From assembly GCA_014799485.1 (NCBI GenBank), contig JAAVHY010000011.1, positions 1 to 64,000 of the forward strand: a DNA stretch of 64,000 nt, in the 5' to 3' direction. Both the position numbers and the translations under genes were made by a program. The DNA is from Clostridiales bacterium (GTDB lineage: Bacteria > Bacillota_A > Clostridia > Oscillospirales > Oscillospiraceae). How positions within the stretch are numbered: the stretch's first letter is position 1; each line of letters opens with the position of its first letter. Positions 25,830 through 33,029 of this stretch are shown piece after piece. Below the pieces are notes generated by a model. That model saw only the letters and a list, made by a program, of their open reading frames with translations. It did no database searches and had not been told where the DNA came from.

Positions 25830-25866
25830 GATCTATCGTCTCCTTTTGATTTGTTTCAGAACATAC

Positions 25867-25893
25867 AAAAAGCGGCCGCCCTTTGGCAGCCGC
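25867..25893 (-). terminator. Attenuator terminator upstream of aroF-tyrA
   Basis: On the minus strand GCGGCTGCC (25893-25885) pairs with GGCGGCCGC (25880-25872) around an AAAG loop, giving nine pairs including one U-G. TTTTTG follows. It lies between the leader-peptide stop and the aroF ribosome binding site, where a transcription attenuator belongs. Confidence 0.85.
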
Positions 25894-25916
25894 GCTCAGC
25901 AGAACAGCGGGAACCT

Positions 25917-25985
25917 TCAAGGGCATGACGAAACGCCGCTATCATAATAGCGGTAATAGCCATACCCATAGTTCCGGCGGTCCAT
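25917..25985 (-). CDS. Tyrosine-rich leader peptide of the aroF-tyrA operon
   Basis: A 22-codon reading frame starts at ATG 25985 after AAGGAGG (25998-25992) and reads MDRRNYGYGYYRYYDSGVSS, then CP and TGA. Six of nine residues at positions 6-14 are tyrosine, encoded by five TAT and one TAC; there is no Trp or Phe. Its stop is about 24 bases before a strong terminator hairpin, and aroF begins 87 bases after the stop. This is the classical layout of ribosome-mediated attenuation: stalling at Tyr codons when Tyr-tRNA is scarce would favour an antiterminator. The peptide itself probably has no other function. A possible pairing is TAGCGG (about 25941-25936) with CCGCTG downstream; folding was not computed. 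Confidence 0.85.
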   Translation of the reverse strand: MDRRNYGYGYYRYYDSGVSSCP

Positions 25986-26015
25986 GCGCAGTCCTCCTTT
26001 TTTGCTTCTTACGGT

Positions 26016-26044
26016 ACACTAACACTTTTAAGCGTAAAAGTCAA
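26016..26044 (-). promoter_or_regulatory. Promoter of the leader-aroF-tyrA transcript
   Basis: Minus strand TTGACT (26044-26039), 17 bases, TAGTGT (26021-26016), about 20 bases before the leader ribosome binding site. The -35 is good and the -10 is moderate. Confidence 0.55.
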
Positions 26045-26091
26045 GAGGGAATTTTGAGGACGCCTGATTGCTCAGGCGTCCTCTTTGCGTT

Positions 26092-26886
26092 TCAGTCTAA
26101 CTTGCCCAACCGGTCCAGCACCGTCAGCGTCCGGCACAGGTCCTCGGACAGGTTCAGCTCACCGTTGCCGGTGCCGTTCAGCGCGCCCTTGTCCATCGCC
26201 TTCTGCACGGCGCCCTTGTACCACGCGGGCACGTCCGCCAGGGTCTTGTAATAGGTCATATCCTCTTCCTCCTCCTTGTTTCCGCCGTCCATGATCCGGG
26301 CCACGTCGGCCCGGAAATCGTTCATATCGAACCCAAACCGGGGGAACCAGTTGTAGATATCCCCGTGGTTGGAGGCCACCCCCCGGCGGTAGCCGTCCTG
26401 GTGGCAGATCACCACCCCGTCGGCCAGCGGATCCAGGCCGTACTGCTTGCACAGCATGGCGGTGAGCTCCGCGGCGGTCTGGTACGCCTGCTTGAAATAT
26501 GCCGGGTCGGTGAGGCCGTCCTCACACATCTCGAAGGAGATGTGGGTGTCGTTGGCGCTTTTGCCGCTGGTGCCCTTCCCCGCGTGCCAGCCCCGGTGGT
26601 CCCAGGGCAGGGTCTGCACCGCCGCCACCGTGCCGTCCGCCAGCTTTCCGATGAACCCGTGGACGCAGGCGTCCAGGCCGGGGCGGTTCCAGTGGTTGCC
26701 GTTGGGGTTGGTCCCCAGCGCCGCCAGCAGCCCCTCGCGCCCCGGGGTGGAGGCCACGGGCTGGACATACCGGCGCAGGTTGGGGTTGTTGGCCCCGGTG
26801 GAATGCACCATCACGCCCAGGGGCTTGATGGTGCGCTTCTTTTTGTAGCAGTCGCTTTCGGTGAGGACGCAGTTCAGCAGCTTCAT
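26092..26886 (-). CDS. N-acetylmuramoyl-L-alanine amidase, phage-endolysin type
   Basis: The 264-residue protein has an Amidase_2 (PGRP-like) domain over residues about 10-195, with zinc/catalytic positions in VMVHSTGANNPN, HISFEMCEDG and ICHQDGYRRGVASNHGD. A C-terminal SLH-like tail follows (DVPAWYKGAVQKAMDKGAL, then LNLSEDLCRTLTVLDRLGKLD), as seen in endolysins of clostridial phages. It has no signal peptide, consistent with release by the holin-like protein encoded just upstream (ATGA overlap). No other phage genes surround it, so it is a lone lysis pair. Confidence 0.88.
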   Translation of the reverse strand: MKLLNCVLTESDCYKKKRTIKPLGVMVHSTGANNPNLRRYVQPVASTPGREGLLAALGTNPNGNHWNRPGLDACVHGFIGKLADGTVAAVQTLPWDHRGWHAGKGTSGKSANDTHISFEMCEDGLTDPAYFKQAYQTAAELTAMLCKQYGLDPLADGVVICHQDGYRRGVASNHGDIYNWFPRFGFDMNDFRADVARIMDGGNKEEEEDMTYYKTLADVPAWYKGAVQKAMDKGALNGTGNGELNLSEDLCRTLTVLDRLGKLD

Positions 26887-27095
26887 GCCCCACCGCTCCC
26901 TTTCTGTGCCGTCCGCTCCAGCTGGGAACCGAAGTAGAAGGCGATGATGACGGTGTACACCGTCATGAAATCCTGGTCGATCCGGCCCCGCAGCGTCATC
27001 ACGGCGAACACCGCCGTCAGCACCAGGGTCACCAGCGACTTGACGCACAGCAGCCGGGCCAGCCGGTTGGCCAATACTTCTTTTACCTCTTTCAT
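26883..27095 (-). CDS. Small holin-like membrane protein
   Basis: The 70-residue protein starts MKEVKEVLANRLARLLCVKS and has two hydrophobic stretches (about 19-35 and 43-58) with a charged turn, GRIDQDF, and a polar C-terminus. This is a typical small phage holin. ATG 27095 follows GAGGAGAATT; its TGA overlaps the amidase ATG, so the two are made together. Holin identity rests on size, topology and the endolysin partner, not on a named motif. Confidence 0.7.
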   Translation of the reverse strand: MKEVKEVLANRLARLLCVKSLVTLVLTAVFAVMTLRGRIDQDFMTVYTVIIAFYFGSQLERTAQKGSGGA

Positions 27096-27247
27096 CCAAT
27101 TCTCCTCTCTGTTTCTGTTTCGGACGGGGATCCCTCGGCAGGGGGCCCCAACCACGGCTATGCGCGCCGCTCCGCCGCCGTGCCTGTCCAATCCCCGGCA
27201 GGTGTCAAAATTCCCGCCCCGCAGGGTAAAAAGAAACAAAAAAAGAA

Positions 27248-27277
27248 TTGCCTATTTGCGTGCAATTGTGCTATAAT
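27248..27277 (+). promoter_or_regulatory. Promoter of hpf
   Basis: TTGCCT (27248-27253), 18 bases, TATAAT (27272-27277), 46 bases before the start codon. No sigma-B or sigma-H box was evident. Confidence 0.6.
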
Positions 27278-27323
27278 ACAAACACGGGGAGCACACCGCT
27301 CCCAACCGAAAGGAGCTGAGCAC

Positions 27324-27866
27324 ATGAAGTTTACGTTCACAGACAAGAAGGTCAACCTGCCCAAGTCCCTGCACAACTATGCGGAAAAGAAGGTAGGCAA
27401 GCTGGACCGATACTTCAAGAACGAGGCGGAGGCCAACCTGGTCTTCTCTGTGGAAAAGGATCGGAACAAGGTGGAGCTCACCATCCGTTCCGGCGGCACT
27501 ATCCTCCGGGTGGCGGAGAGCACGTCGGATATGTTCGCCTCGGTGGACGCGGCGGTCACCTCCATGGAGCGCCAGCTGCGCAAGCACAAGACCCGCCTGG
27601 AGAAGCGGCTGCGCCAGGGCGCGTTCAACCCGCCCGAGGCGGTGGAGGAGACCTCCTTTGTCCCCGACGTGGAGGAGGACGGGGAGTTCCATGTGGTGCG
27701 CACCAAGAAGTTCCCCATTAAGCCCATGACGGTGGACGAGGCCATCCTCCAGATGGACCTGCTGGGCCACAGCTTCTACGCCTTCAAGAACGAGGACAGC
27801 GACGCCTTCGCCGTGGTCTACCGCCGCAACGACGGCGGCTACGGCCTGATCGAGGACGAGGGCTGA
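27324..27866 (+). CDS. hpf: Ribosome hibernation-promoting factor, long form
   Basis: The 180-residue protein has the N-terminal S30AE/YfiA domain (1-98) that sits in the decoding site, a linker, and the C-terminal dimerisation domain (about 120-178: VRTKKFPIKPMTVDEAILQM, then LLGHSFYAFKNEDSDAFAVV). The long form pairs 70S ribosomes into inactive 100S dimers in stationary phase. ATG 27324 follows AAAGGAG. It is a single gene with its own promoter and terminator, divergent from the holin-amidase pair. Confidence 0.95.
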   Translation: MKFTFTDKKVNLPKSLHNYAEKKVGKLDRYFKNEAEANLVFSVEKDRNKVELTIRSGGTILRVAESTSDMFASVDAAVTSMERQLRKHKTRLEKRLRQGAFNPPEAVEETSFVPDVEEDGEFHVVRTKKFPIKPMTVDEAILQMDLLGHSFYAFKNEDSDAFAVVYRRNDGGYGLIEDEG

Positions 27867-27879
27867 CGGAATAGATTAA

Positions 27880-27911
27880 AAATCCCCCACCGGCCGGTGG
27901 GGGATTTTTTT
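27880..27911. terminator. Bidirectional terminator between hpf and the TauE/SafE gene
   Basis: AAATCCCCCACCGG (27880-27893) pairs directly with CCGGTGGGGGATTT (27894-27907), with T-runs on both strands. Confidence 0.88.
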
Positions 27912-27913
27912 GC

Positions 27914-28681
27914 TCAGGTCAGGTAGTTCACCGCCAAAATCGCCGTGCCCAGCACCGCCAGCACCACGCCGGTGGCCCGGTTGAGGACGATCGGGCTGGC
28001 CTTGTTGGCGAACCGGGCGGCGATGCGGGCCCACAGCAGGGTGGACAGCACGCAGAACAGCAGCACCCGCAAATCGGGCATGCCGCCGATGGCGAAGTGG
28101 CTCACCGAGCCGGTGAGGGCGGTGAAGGTCATGATGAACACGCTGGTGCCCACGGCGGTCTTCAGCTCGTACCCCAGCACGGAGGTGAGGATGAGCAGCA
28201 TCATCATGCCGCCGCCGGCCCCCACAAAGCCGCAGATGAAGCCGATCATGACGCCGCAGACGATGGACTGGACGACGCGCTTTTTGGCGGACACCGCCGC
28301 CATGGCCTCTTTGGTGGTCATCACGGGCTTGACGATGAACTTGATGCCCAGCAGCAGGGTCATGAAGGTGGAGAAGCCGCCCATGGTGGTGGCGGGCACC
28401 AGGCTGGACACCCAGCTGCCCACCATGGTGAACACCAGCACCGTGGCCATCATCACCAGGCCGTTTTTTATGTCCAGGTTCTTGTTTTTGCCGTAGGTAT
28501 AGGCGGAAACGGCGCTGGCCAGCACATCGCTGGCCAGGGCGATGCCCACCGCCTCGTAGGGGGCCATATGGAGGAAGGTGATGAGCATGGGGCTGATGAC
28601 GGCGGCGGCGCTCATACCCGCGAAGCCGGTGCCCAGCCCCGCGCCGATGCCGGCGAGAAAGCAGATGATAAACGTAAACAT
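27914..28681 (-). CDS. TauE/SafE family membrane permease
   Basis: The 255-residue protein has about eight membrane segments in two repeats, each with the family's Gly-rich motif: GLGTGFAGMSAAAVISPML near residue 16 and CGFVGAGGGMMMLLIL near 150. The family exports sulfite, sulfoacetate or other sulfur anions. The substrate here is unknown. It lies 9 bases downstream of a MarR regulator and is very probably in its operon. Confidence 0.88.
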   Translation of the reverse strand: MFTFIICFLAGIGAGLGTGFAGMSAAAVISPMLITFLHMAPYEAVGIALASDVLASAVSAYTYGKNKNLDIKNGLVMMATVLVFTMVGSWVSSLVPATTMGGFSTFMTLLLGIKFIVKPVMTTKEAMAAVSAKKRVVQSIVCGVMIGFICGFVGAGGGMMMLLILTSVLGYELKTAVGTSVFIMTFTALTGSVSHFAIGGMPDLRVLLFCVLSTLLWARIAARFANKASPIVLNRATGVVLAVLGTAILAVNYLT

Positions 28682-28690
28682 GGGAAGACC

Positions 28691-29122
28691 TCACTTTTTC
28701 ATGGCATTTCGGATATTCCGGGCAATTTTTTCGGAGACGGCCTCCAGGACCCGTTCCTCCTCCGGCGTAAATCCCCGGTACATGGCCTGATAAAAGGACC
28801 GCTGGGCGTCCTGTCCCGCCCGGACCATCTCCCCGGCGGCGGGCAGGGGGGTGAGGCGCAGGGCTTTGCGGTTGCCCTCGGGGTGTTCGGCGGACAGCAG
28901 GCCCTTGTCTTGGAGGGAGTGGACCGCCGCCGATACGTGGGATTTGGTCCACCGGCGCAGGCGGACGGCTTCCGCCGCCGTGTCGTGGGCGGGGTTATTG
29001 GCAAGGAAGAGCAGAAGATCCAGCTCCATGCGGGTGAGCCCCCAGCGCTGGGCTACGGGGTCAAGGGCCTGGTCATAGGCGCCCTTGAACAGCAGGACGT
29101 TGTCCCAAAACGCTTCCGTCAC
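28691..29122 (-). CDS. MarR-family transcriptional regulator
   Basis: The 143-residue protein has a winged helix: RWGLTRMELDLLLFLANNPA, then TKSHVSAAVHSLQDKGLL and the wing EHPEGNRKALRLTPL. The first gene of a two-gene unit with the TauE permease, it probably represses the unit and responds to a small molecule. A short inverted repeat (GTTC-N6-GAAC, 29140-29153) just upstream is a candidate operator. Confidence 0.9.
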   Translation of the reverse strand: MTEAFWDNVLLFKGAYDQALDPVAQRWGLTRMELDLLLFLANNPAHDTAAEAVRLRRWTKSHVSAAVHSLQDKGLLSAEHPEGNRKALRLTPLPAAGEMVRAGQDAQRSFYQAMYRGFTPEEERVLEAVSEKIARNIRNAMKK

Positions 29123-29139
29123 GGCATGGCCTCCTTTTT

Positions 29140-29189
29140 GTTCTATTTTGAACTATATGGATTATAGCGCGAAGTCCGCCGCCTGTCAA
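29140..29189 (-). promoter_or_regulatory. Promoter and candidate MarR operator
   Basis: Minus strand TTGACA (29189-29184), 17 bases, TATAAT (29166-29161) is a perfect consensus promoter. GTTCTATTTTGAAC (29140-29153), a palindrome with arms GTTC/GAAC, lies between the -10 and the ribosome binding site, well placed for autorepression. Confidence 0.7.
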
Positions 29190-29233
29190 GGGGCTGGATG
29201 AAAGACAGTCCGGGAAACCCCGAAAGAAGGCAC

Positions 29234-29262
29234 TTGACAAGGGGGAGGCGCTTGGGTATAAT
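29234..29262 (+). promoter_or_regulatory. Consensus promoter of the T-box-leuA transcript
   Basis: TTGACA (29234-29239), 17 bases, TATAAT (29257-29262). Confidence 0.88.
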
Positions 29263-29269
29263 ATTTCAA

Positions 29270-29538
29270 AGCAAAAGGCGCAGATGGGAAGAAGACGCGG
29301 CTTCCCCTCGCTCAGAGAGCCGGTGGTTGGTGCGAACCGGCGCGAGACGCCGCGTGGATACTGGCCCCGGAGCCGCCGGCCTGAACTTGCAGTAAGGCCG
29401 GACGGGAGACCCCGTTACAGGTCGTGGCCTTGCTGGAGGCCGGGAGCGCGCATCGGGTGACCGTGCGCGGAATTAGGGTGGTACCGCGTAGTATATTTAT
29501 TACGCCCCTGACGAAACGTCGGGGGCGTTTTTCTTTTC
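29270..29538 (+). ncRNA. T-box leader controlling leuA
   Basis: Stem I elements are visible (AGAGAG, then GGTTGGTGCGAACC as the distal loop). The T-box core AGGGTGGTACCGCG lies at 29475-29488, and a terminator ACGCCCCTGACG/CGTCGGGGGCGT (29502-29528) ends in TTTTTCTTTT. Uncharged tRNA binding would favour the antiterminator and switch leuA on. The specifier is probably CTG (Leu) at 29361-29363, in GGATACTGG, chosen because leuA follows. TAC or TGG in the same run would mean Tyr or Trp and cannot be excluded by eye. Confidence 0.92.
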
Positions 29539-29566
29539 CCCCGCGAAACCAAAGGAGGAAAAACCC

Positions 29567-31267
29567 ATGAATTTGAAACCCGGATTTGAAAAGTACATCC
29601 CCTTTGCCCCCCAGCCCATCGAGGGGCGGACCTGGCCGGACAAGGTCATTACCCGCGCCCCGGTGTGGTGCTCCGTGGACCTGCGGGACGGCAACCAGGC
29701 CCTCATCGACCCCATGAACCTGGAAGAAAAGCTGGAGTACTTCCATACGCTGGTGGACATCGGCGTGAAGGAGATCGAGATCGGTTTCCCCTCCGCCTCC
29801 GAGACGGAGTACGAGATCTGCCGGGAGCTCATCGAGGGGGGCCACATCCCCGACGACGTGACCATCCAGGTGCTGGTGCAGGCCCGGGAGCACCTGATCC
29901 GCAAGACCTTCGAGGCCATCCAGGGGGCGAAGAACGTCATCCTCCACTTCTACAACTCCACCTCCACCCTCCAGCGCAAGGTGGTGTTCCACATGGACCG
30001 CGACGGCATCACCAAGATCGCCACGGACGCCGCCGACCTGATCTACGAGATGGCCCAGCCGGTGATCGCGGGCGGTATGAACCTGCGCTATGAGTACTCC
30101 CCGGAATCGTTCATGGGCACCGAGATGGACTACGCCGTGGAGATCTGCGCGGCGGTGCTGGACCACCTCCACGCCACGGCGGAGCAGCCCGTCATCCTCA
30201 ACCTGCCCACCACGGTGGAGAACTGCATGCCCAACCAGTTTGCCGACATGATGGAGTATTTCATCCGCAATCTTCCGGGCCGGGAGCGGGCCGTCATCTC
30301 CCTCCACCCCCACAATGACCGGGGCTGCGGCGTGGCCACCACCGAGATGGGCCTGCTGGCGGGGGCCGAGCGGGTGGAGGCCACCCTGTTCGGCAACGGC
30401 GAACGCACCGGCAACGTGGACATGGTGACCCTGGCCATGAACATGTACACCCAGGGGGTGGACCCGAAGCTGGACTTCCACGACATCAACAAAATCCGTG
30501 ATATGTACGAGCGGTGTACCAAGATGAAGGTGGGGGAGCGGCAGCCCTACGCGGGCCAGCTGGTGTTCACCGCCTTCTCCGGCAGCCACCAGGACGCCAT
30601 CAACAAGGGCGTGCACTATATGAACGAGAGCGGCACGGATATGTGGGAGGTGCCCTACCTGCCCATCGACCCGTCCGACGTGGGGCGGCAGTACGAGCCC
30701 ATCATCCGCATCAATTCCCAGTCGGGCAAGGGCGGCGCGGCCTTTGTGATGATGCAGAACTTCGGCTACGACCTGCCCAAGGCCATGCACACCGAGTTCG
30801 GCGCCATCGTCCAGAAGGAGTCCGACCGGGTGGGCAAGGAGCTGAAGCCGGAGCAGATCTTCCAGCTGTTTGACCAGGAGTACCTCTCCGTGCCCAAGAC
30901 CTACCAGCTGGAGCGCCACTCCTTCCTGGAGGACGGCCGCCACGGGGACGTGAGCCAGGTGGTATTTATCGGCGAGGTGGGCTACAACGGGAAGGTCATG
31001 GCCGCCCGGGGCGAGGGCAACGGCCCCATCGACGCCTTCTTCAACGCCCTCCACGACCTGCCCGAAGGGCACATCGAGGGCTACCAGTTCGTGGACTACA
31101 AGGAGCACGCCATCTCCTCCGGCTCGGACACCCAGGCGGTGTGCTACATCCACCTGAAAAACCCGGAGGGCCGGGACGTGTTCGGCGTGGGCAAGAGCCA
31201 CAACATCAACCGGGCGTCCCTGCGGGCGATCCTGTGCGCCATCAACCGCTCCCTGCTGAACAAGTGA
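29567..31267 (+). CDS. leuA: 2-isopropylmalate synthase
   Basis: The 566-residue protein is a LeuA type 2 enzyme that condenses acetyl-CoA with 2-ketoisovalerate, the first step of leucine synthesis. Signature segments: VDLRDGNQALIDPM, ISLHPHNDRGCGVATTEMGL (metal His pair) and NGERTGNVDM. A C-terminal LeuA regulatory domain (about 435-566) ends with GVGKSHNINRASLRAI. The length matches the long actinobacterial/clostridial form. It is controlled by the T-box directly upstream. AAAGGAGG precedes ATG 29567. Confidence 0.95.
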   Translation: MNLKPGFEKYIPFAPQPIEGRTWPDKVITRAPVWCSVDLRDGNQALIDPMNLEEKLEYFHTLVDIGVKEIEIGFPSASETEYEICRELIEGGHIPDDVTIQVLVQAREHLIRKTFEAIQGAKNVILHFYNSTSTLQRKVVFHMDRDGITKIATDAADLIYEMAQPVIAGGMNLRYEYSPESFMGTEMDYAVEICAAVLDHLHATAEQPVILNLPTTVENCMPNQFADMMEYFIRNLPGRERAVISLHPHNDRGCGVATTEMGLLAGAERVEATLFGNGERTGNVDMVTLAMNMYTQGVDPKLDFHDINKIRDMYERCTKMKVGERQPYAGQLVFTAFSGSHQDAINKGVHYMNESGTDMWEVPYLPIDPSDVGRQYEPIIRINSQSGKGGAAFVMMQNFGYDLPKAMHTEFGAIVQKESDRVGKELKPEQIFQLFDQEYLSVPKTYQLERHSFLEDGRHGDVSQVVFIGEVGYNGKVMAARGEGNGPIDAFFNALHDLPEGHIEGYQFVDYKEHAISSGSDTQAVCYIHLKNPEGRDVFGVGKSHNINRASLRAILCAINRSLLNK

Positions 31268-31280
31268 GAAGGTGCTGTCG

Positions 31281-31778
31281 ATGGGCGGATATCTCATCAA
31301 GCCGATGGAGAGCGAAGAGGAGATCAACGGCAAGGGGTACGTGCACTACAGATCCTGGCATGAGACCTACGCGGGACTGATCGACGCGTGTTATTTGGAA
31401 AGCATTACCCTGGAAAAGTGTGTCGGGATCGCGCGTCAGTGGCCAGAGAATATCATCGTCGCCAAGGATGGGGATAAGGTCATCGGCTTTGTGGGCTGCG
31501 GGGCTTACCGGGACGAAACCCTGCCGGGATACGGCGAGGTCTTTTCGATCTATGTTCTCCGGGAGTACCATGGCCAAAAGGTCGGCTATGCGCTGATGAA
31601 CGCCGCTTTTGAGCGGCTTTCCGTGTACCAAAGGGTCGCCGTCTGGGTGCTGAAGGGCAACGATAAGGCCATCCGCTTCTATGAGCGGTACGGCTTCCGC
31701 TTTGACGGCGGGTCAGCGGACGTTATGCTGGGCGGTCCGAATACGGAGCTGAGAATGGTTTACGAAGGCAAAGGATGA
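31281..31778 (+). CDS. GNAT-family N-acetyltransferase
   Basis: The 165-residue acetyltransferase has the acetyl-CoA-binding loop in YVLREYHGQKVGYALMNAAF and the C-terminal VWVLKGNDKAIRFYERYGFR, both typical of GNAT motifs A and B. The substrate is unknown. It follows leuA by 13 bases and may be read with it. GTG 31272 is in frame, but GAAGGTG is the ribosome binding site and ATG 31281 the start. GC is slightly lower than in leuA. Confidence 0.88.
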   Translation: MGGYLIKPMESEEEINGKGYVHYRSWHETYAGLIDACYLESITLEKCVGIARQWPENIIVAKDGDKVIGFVGCGAYRDETLPGYGEVFSIYVLREYHGQKVGYALMNAAFERLSVYQRVAVWVLKGNDKAIRFYERYGFRFDGGSADVMLGGPNTELRMVYEGKG

Positions 31779-31779
31779 A

Positions 31780-31814
31780 GAAATCCCGCCGCTTCAAAGC
31801 GGCGGGATTTCTTA
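31780..31814. terminator. Bidirectional terminator after the GNAT gene
   Basis: GAAATCCCGCCGCTT (31780-31794) pairs with AAGCGGCGGGATTTC (31797-31811), with T-runs on both strands. Confidence 0.87.
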
Positions 31815-32039
31815 TCACTTCTTGAACAGGTTGCCCAGGCCCTTGACGGCGTCGCCCACGTTGTCGGCGGTGAGCTTGGCCTTCACCCCGGCCACCACGG
31901 TGTCCAGCTGGTCGGTGGGCAGGTCAATGCCGGTGAGCTTTTTCAGCGCGCCTGCGGGGTCGCTGAGGAACTGCTTTTTCAGGCCCTCGTCCTTTTTGAG
32001 CTTCTCGACGATATCCTCAATGGTCTTTTTGACGTCCAT
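31815..32039 (-). CDS. Small helical protein of unknown function
   Basis: The 74-residue protein (starts MDVKKTIEDIVEKLKKDEGL, contains FLSDPAGALKKLTGIDLPTD) is Lys-rich, all-helical by appearance and has no signal or membrane segment. The central LxDPxxALxxLxGIDLP pattern recalls small clostridial proteins and, loosely, the leader domains of modified peptides (Nif11/NHLP). No modification genes are nearby, so that is not claimed. It has its own consensus promoter (TTGACA-17-TAAAAT) and GGAGGG ribosome binding site, so it is probably well expressed. Confidence 0.75.
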   Translation of the reverse strand: MDVKKTIEDIVEKLKKDEGLKKQFLSDPAGALKKLTGIDLPTDQLDTVVAGVKAKLTADNVGDAVKGLGNLFKK

Positions 32040-32066
32040 GGAAGTCCCTCCTCTCTTATTTTGGAT

Positions 32067-32131
32067 ATTTTACAGGATTTTTTCCGGCTTGTCAATTTCT
32101 TCTTGCGGCTTTGCCATGGAGGCATTATAAT
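32067..32131. promoter_or_regulatory. Back-to-back promoters of the small-protein gene and proC
   Basis: Minus strand: TTGACA (32095-32090), 17 bases, TAAAAT (32072-32067). Plus strand: TTGCGG (32103-32108), 17 bases, TATAAT (32126-32131). The two -35 boxes are only 7 bases apart. Confidence 0.75.
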
Positions 32132-32162
32132 AAAAGTAACTTTTTGGAAAGCAGGGGATACC

Positions 32163-32984
32163 ATGAAAAAAGCGGCGTTTATCGGCGTAGGCAATATGGG
32201 CGGGGCTCTGGCCCGGGCGGCCTGCCGGGCCATCGGCCCGGAGGAGGTCGTCATCGCCAACCGTACCCCTGCCAAGGCGGAGGCTTTGGCGGCGGAGCTG
32301 GGCTGCGGCGTGGTGGGCAGCGCCGCCGACGCGGTCTGGGCGGCGGAGTACCTCTTTTTCGGGGTAAAGCCCAACGGACTGCGGCCCCTGCTGGAGGAGC
32401 TGGCACCCCAGCTCCGGGACCGGCACCGGGTGGGCGAGGACAAGGTGGTGGTGTCCATGGCGGCGGGGCTGACCATTGAGGATCTGCGGCCCCATCTGGC
32501 CGGGGCGGGGTACTATGTGCCCATCGTGCGCATCATGCCCAACACCTGCGTGGCCATCGGTAAGGGCATGACCGCCCTGTGCGCCTGGGAGGCGGGGGAG
32601 GACCACATCCGGGGCGTGGAAGAGATCCTGTCCGCCTCCGGCGTGGTGGAACGCATTCCCGAGGGCCTGATGGACCAGTTTTCCGCCGTGGCGGGCTGCG
32701 GCCCGGCCTTCGTCTACCCGTACATCGAGGCGCTGGCGGACGGCGGGGTGATGGCCGGCCTGCCCCGGGAGCAGGCCATGGAGTACGCCGCCCAGACGAT
32801 GCTGGGGGCCGCGGCCATGGTGCTGGAGAGCGGCAAGCACCCCGGACAGCTCAAGGACGAGGTGTGCTCCCCCGGCGGCTCCACCATCGCCGGGGTGGCC
32901 GAGCTGGAGCGGGGCGGCCTGCGTGCCGCCGCCATCAACGCGGTGCTGGCCGCATACAAACGGAATCAGGAGCTGGGAAAGTGA
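32163..32984 (+). CDS. proC: Pyrroline-5-carboxylate reductase
   Basis: The 273-residue enzyme makes proline from pyrroline 5-carboxylate with NAD(P)H. It has the Rossmann start AAFIGVGNMGGALARA, the middle segment VRIMPNTCVAIGKGMTALC and the signature region DEVCSPGGSTIAGVAELERG. Length is normal. The frame is open from 32061, but ATG 32163 after AGGGG gives the family N-terminus. No proA or proB is near. Confidence 0.95.
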   Translation: MKKAAFIGVGNMGGALARAACRAIGPEEVVIANRTPAKAEALAAELGCGVVGSAADAVWAAEYLFFGVKPNGLRPLLEELAPQLRDRHRVGEDKVVVSMAAGLTIEDLRPHLAGAGYYVPIVRIMPNTCVAIGKGMTALCAWEAGEDHIRGVEEILSASGVVERIPEGLMDQFSAVAGCGPAFVYPYIEALADGGVMAGLPREQAMEYAAQTMLGAAAMVLESGKHPGQLKDEVCSPGGSTIAGVAELERGGLRAAAINAVLAAYKRNQELGK

Positions 32985-32988
32985 CAAG

Positions 32989-33018
32989 AGGGCCGTCCGC
33001 ATCGCGGACGGCCCTTTT
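32989..33018. terminator. Bidirectional terminator between proC and the yebC-family gene
   Basis: AGGGCCGTCCGC (32989-33000) pairs with GCGGACGGCCCT (33004-33015), followed by TTTT. Confidence 0.85.
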
Positions 33019-33029
33019 CCGTAACAAAA

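Noticed and set aside
31815..32039. RiPP precursor peptide
   Set aside because: Only a loose likeness to Nif11/NHLP leaders, and no modification, protease or export genes nearby.
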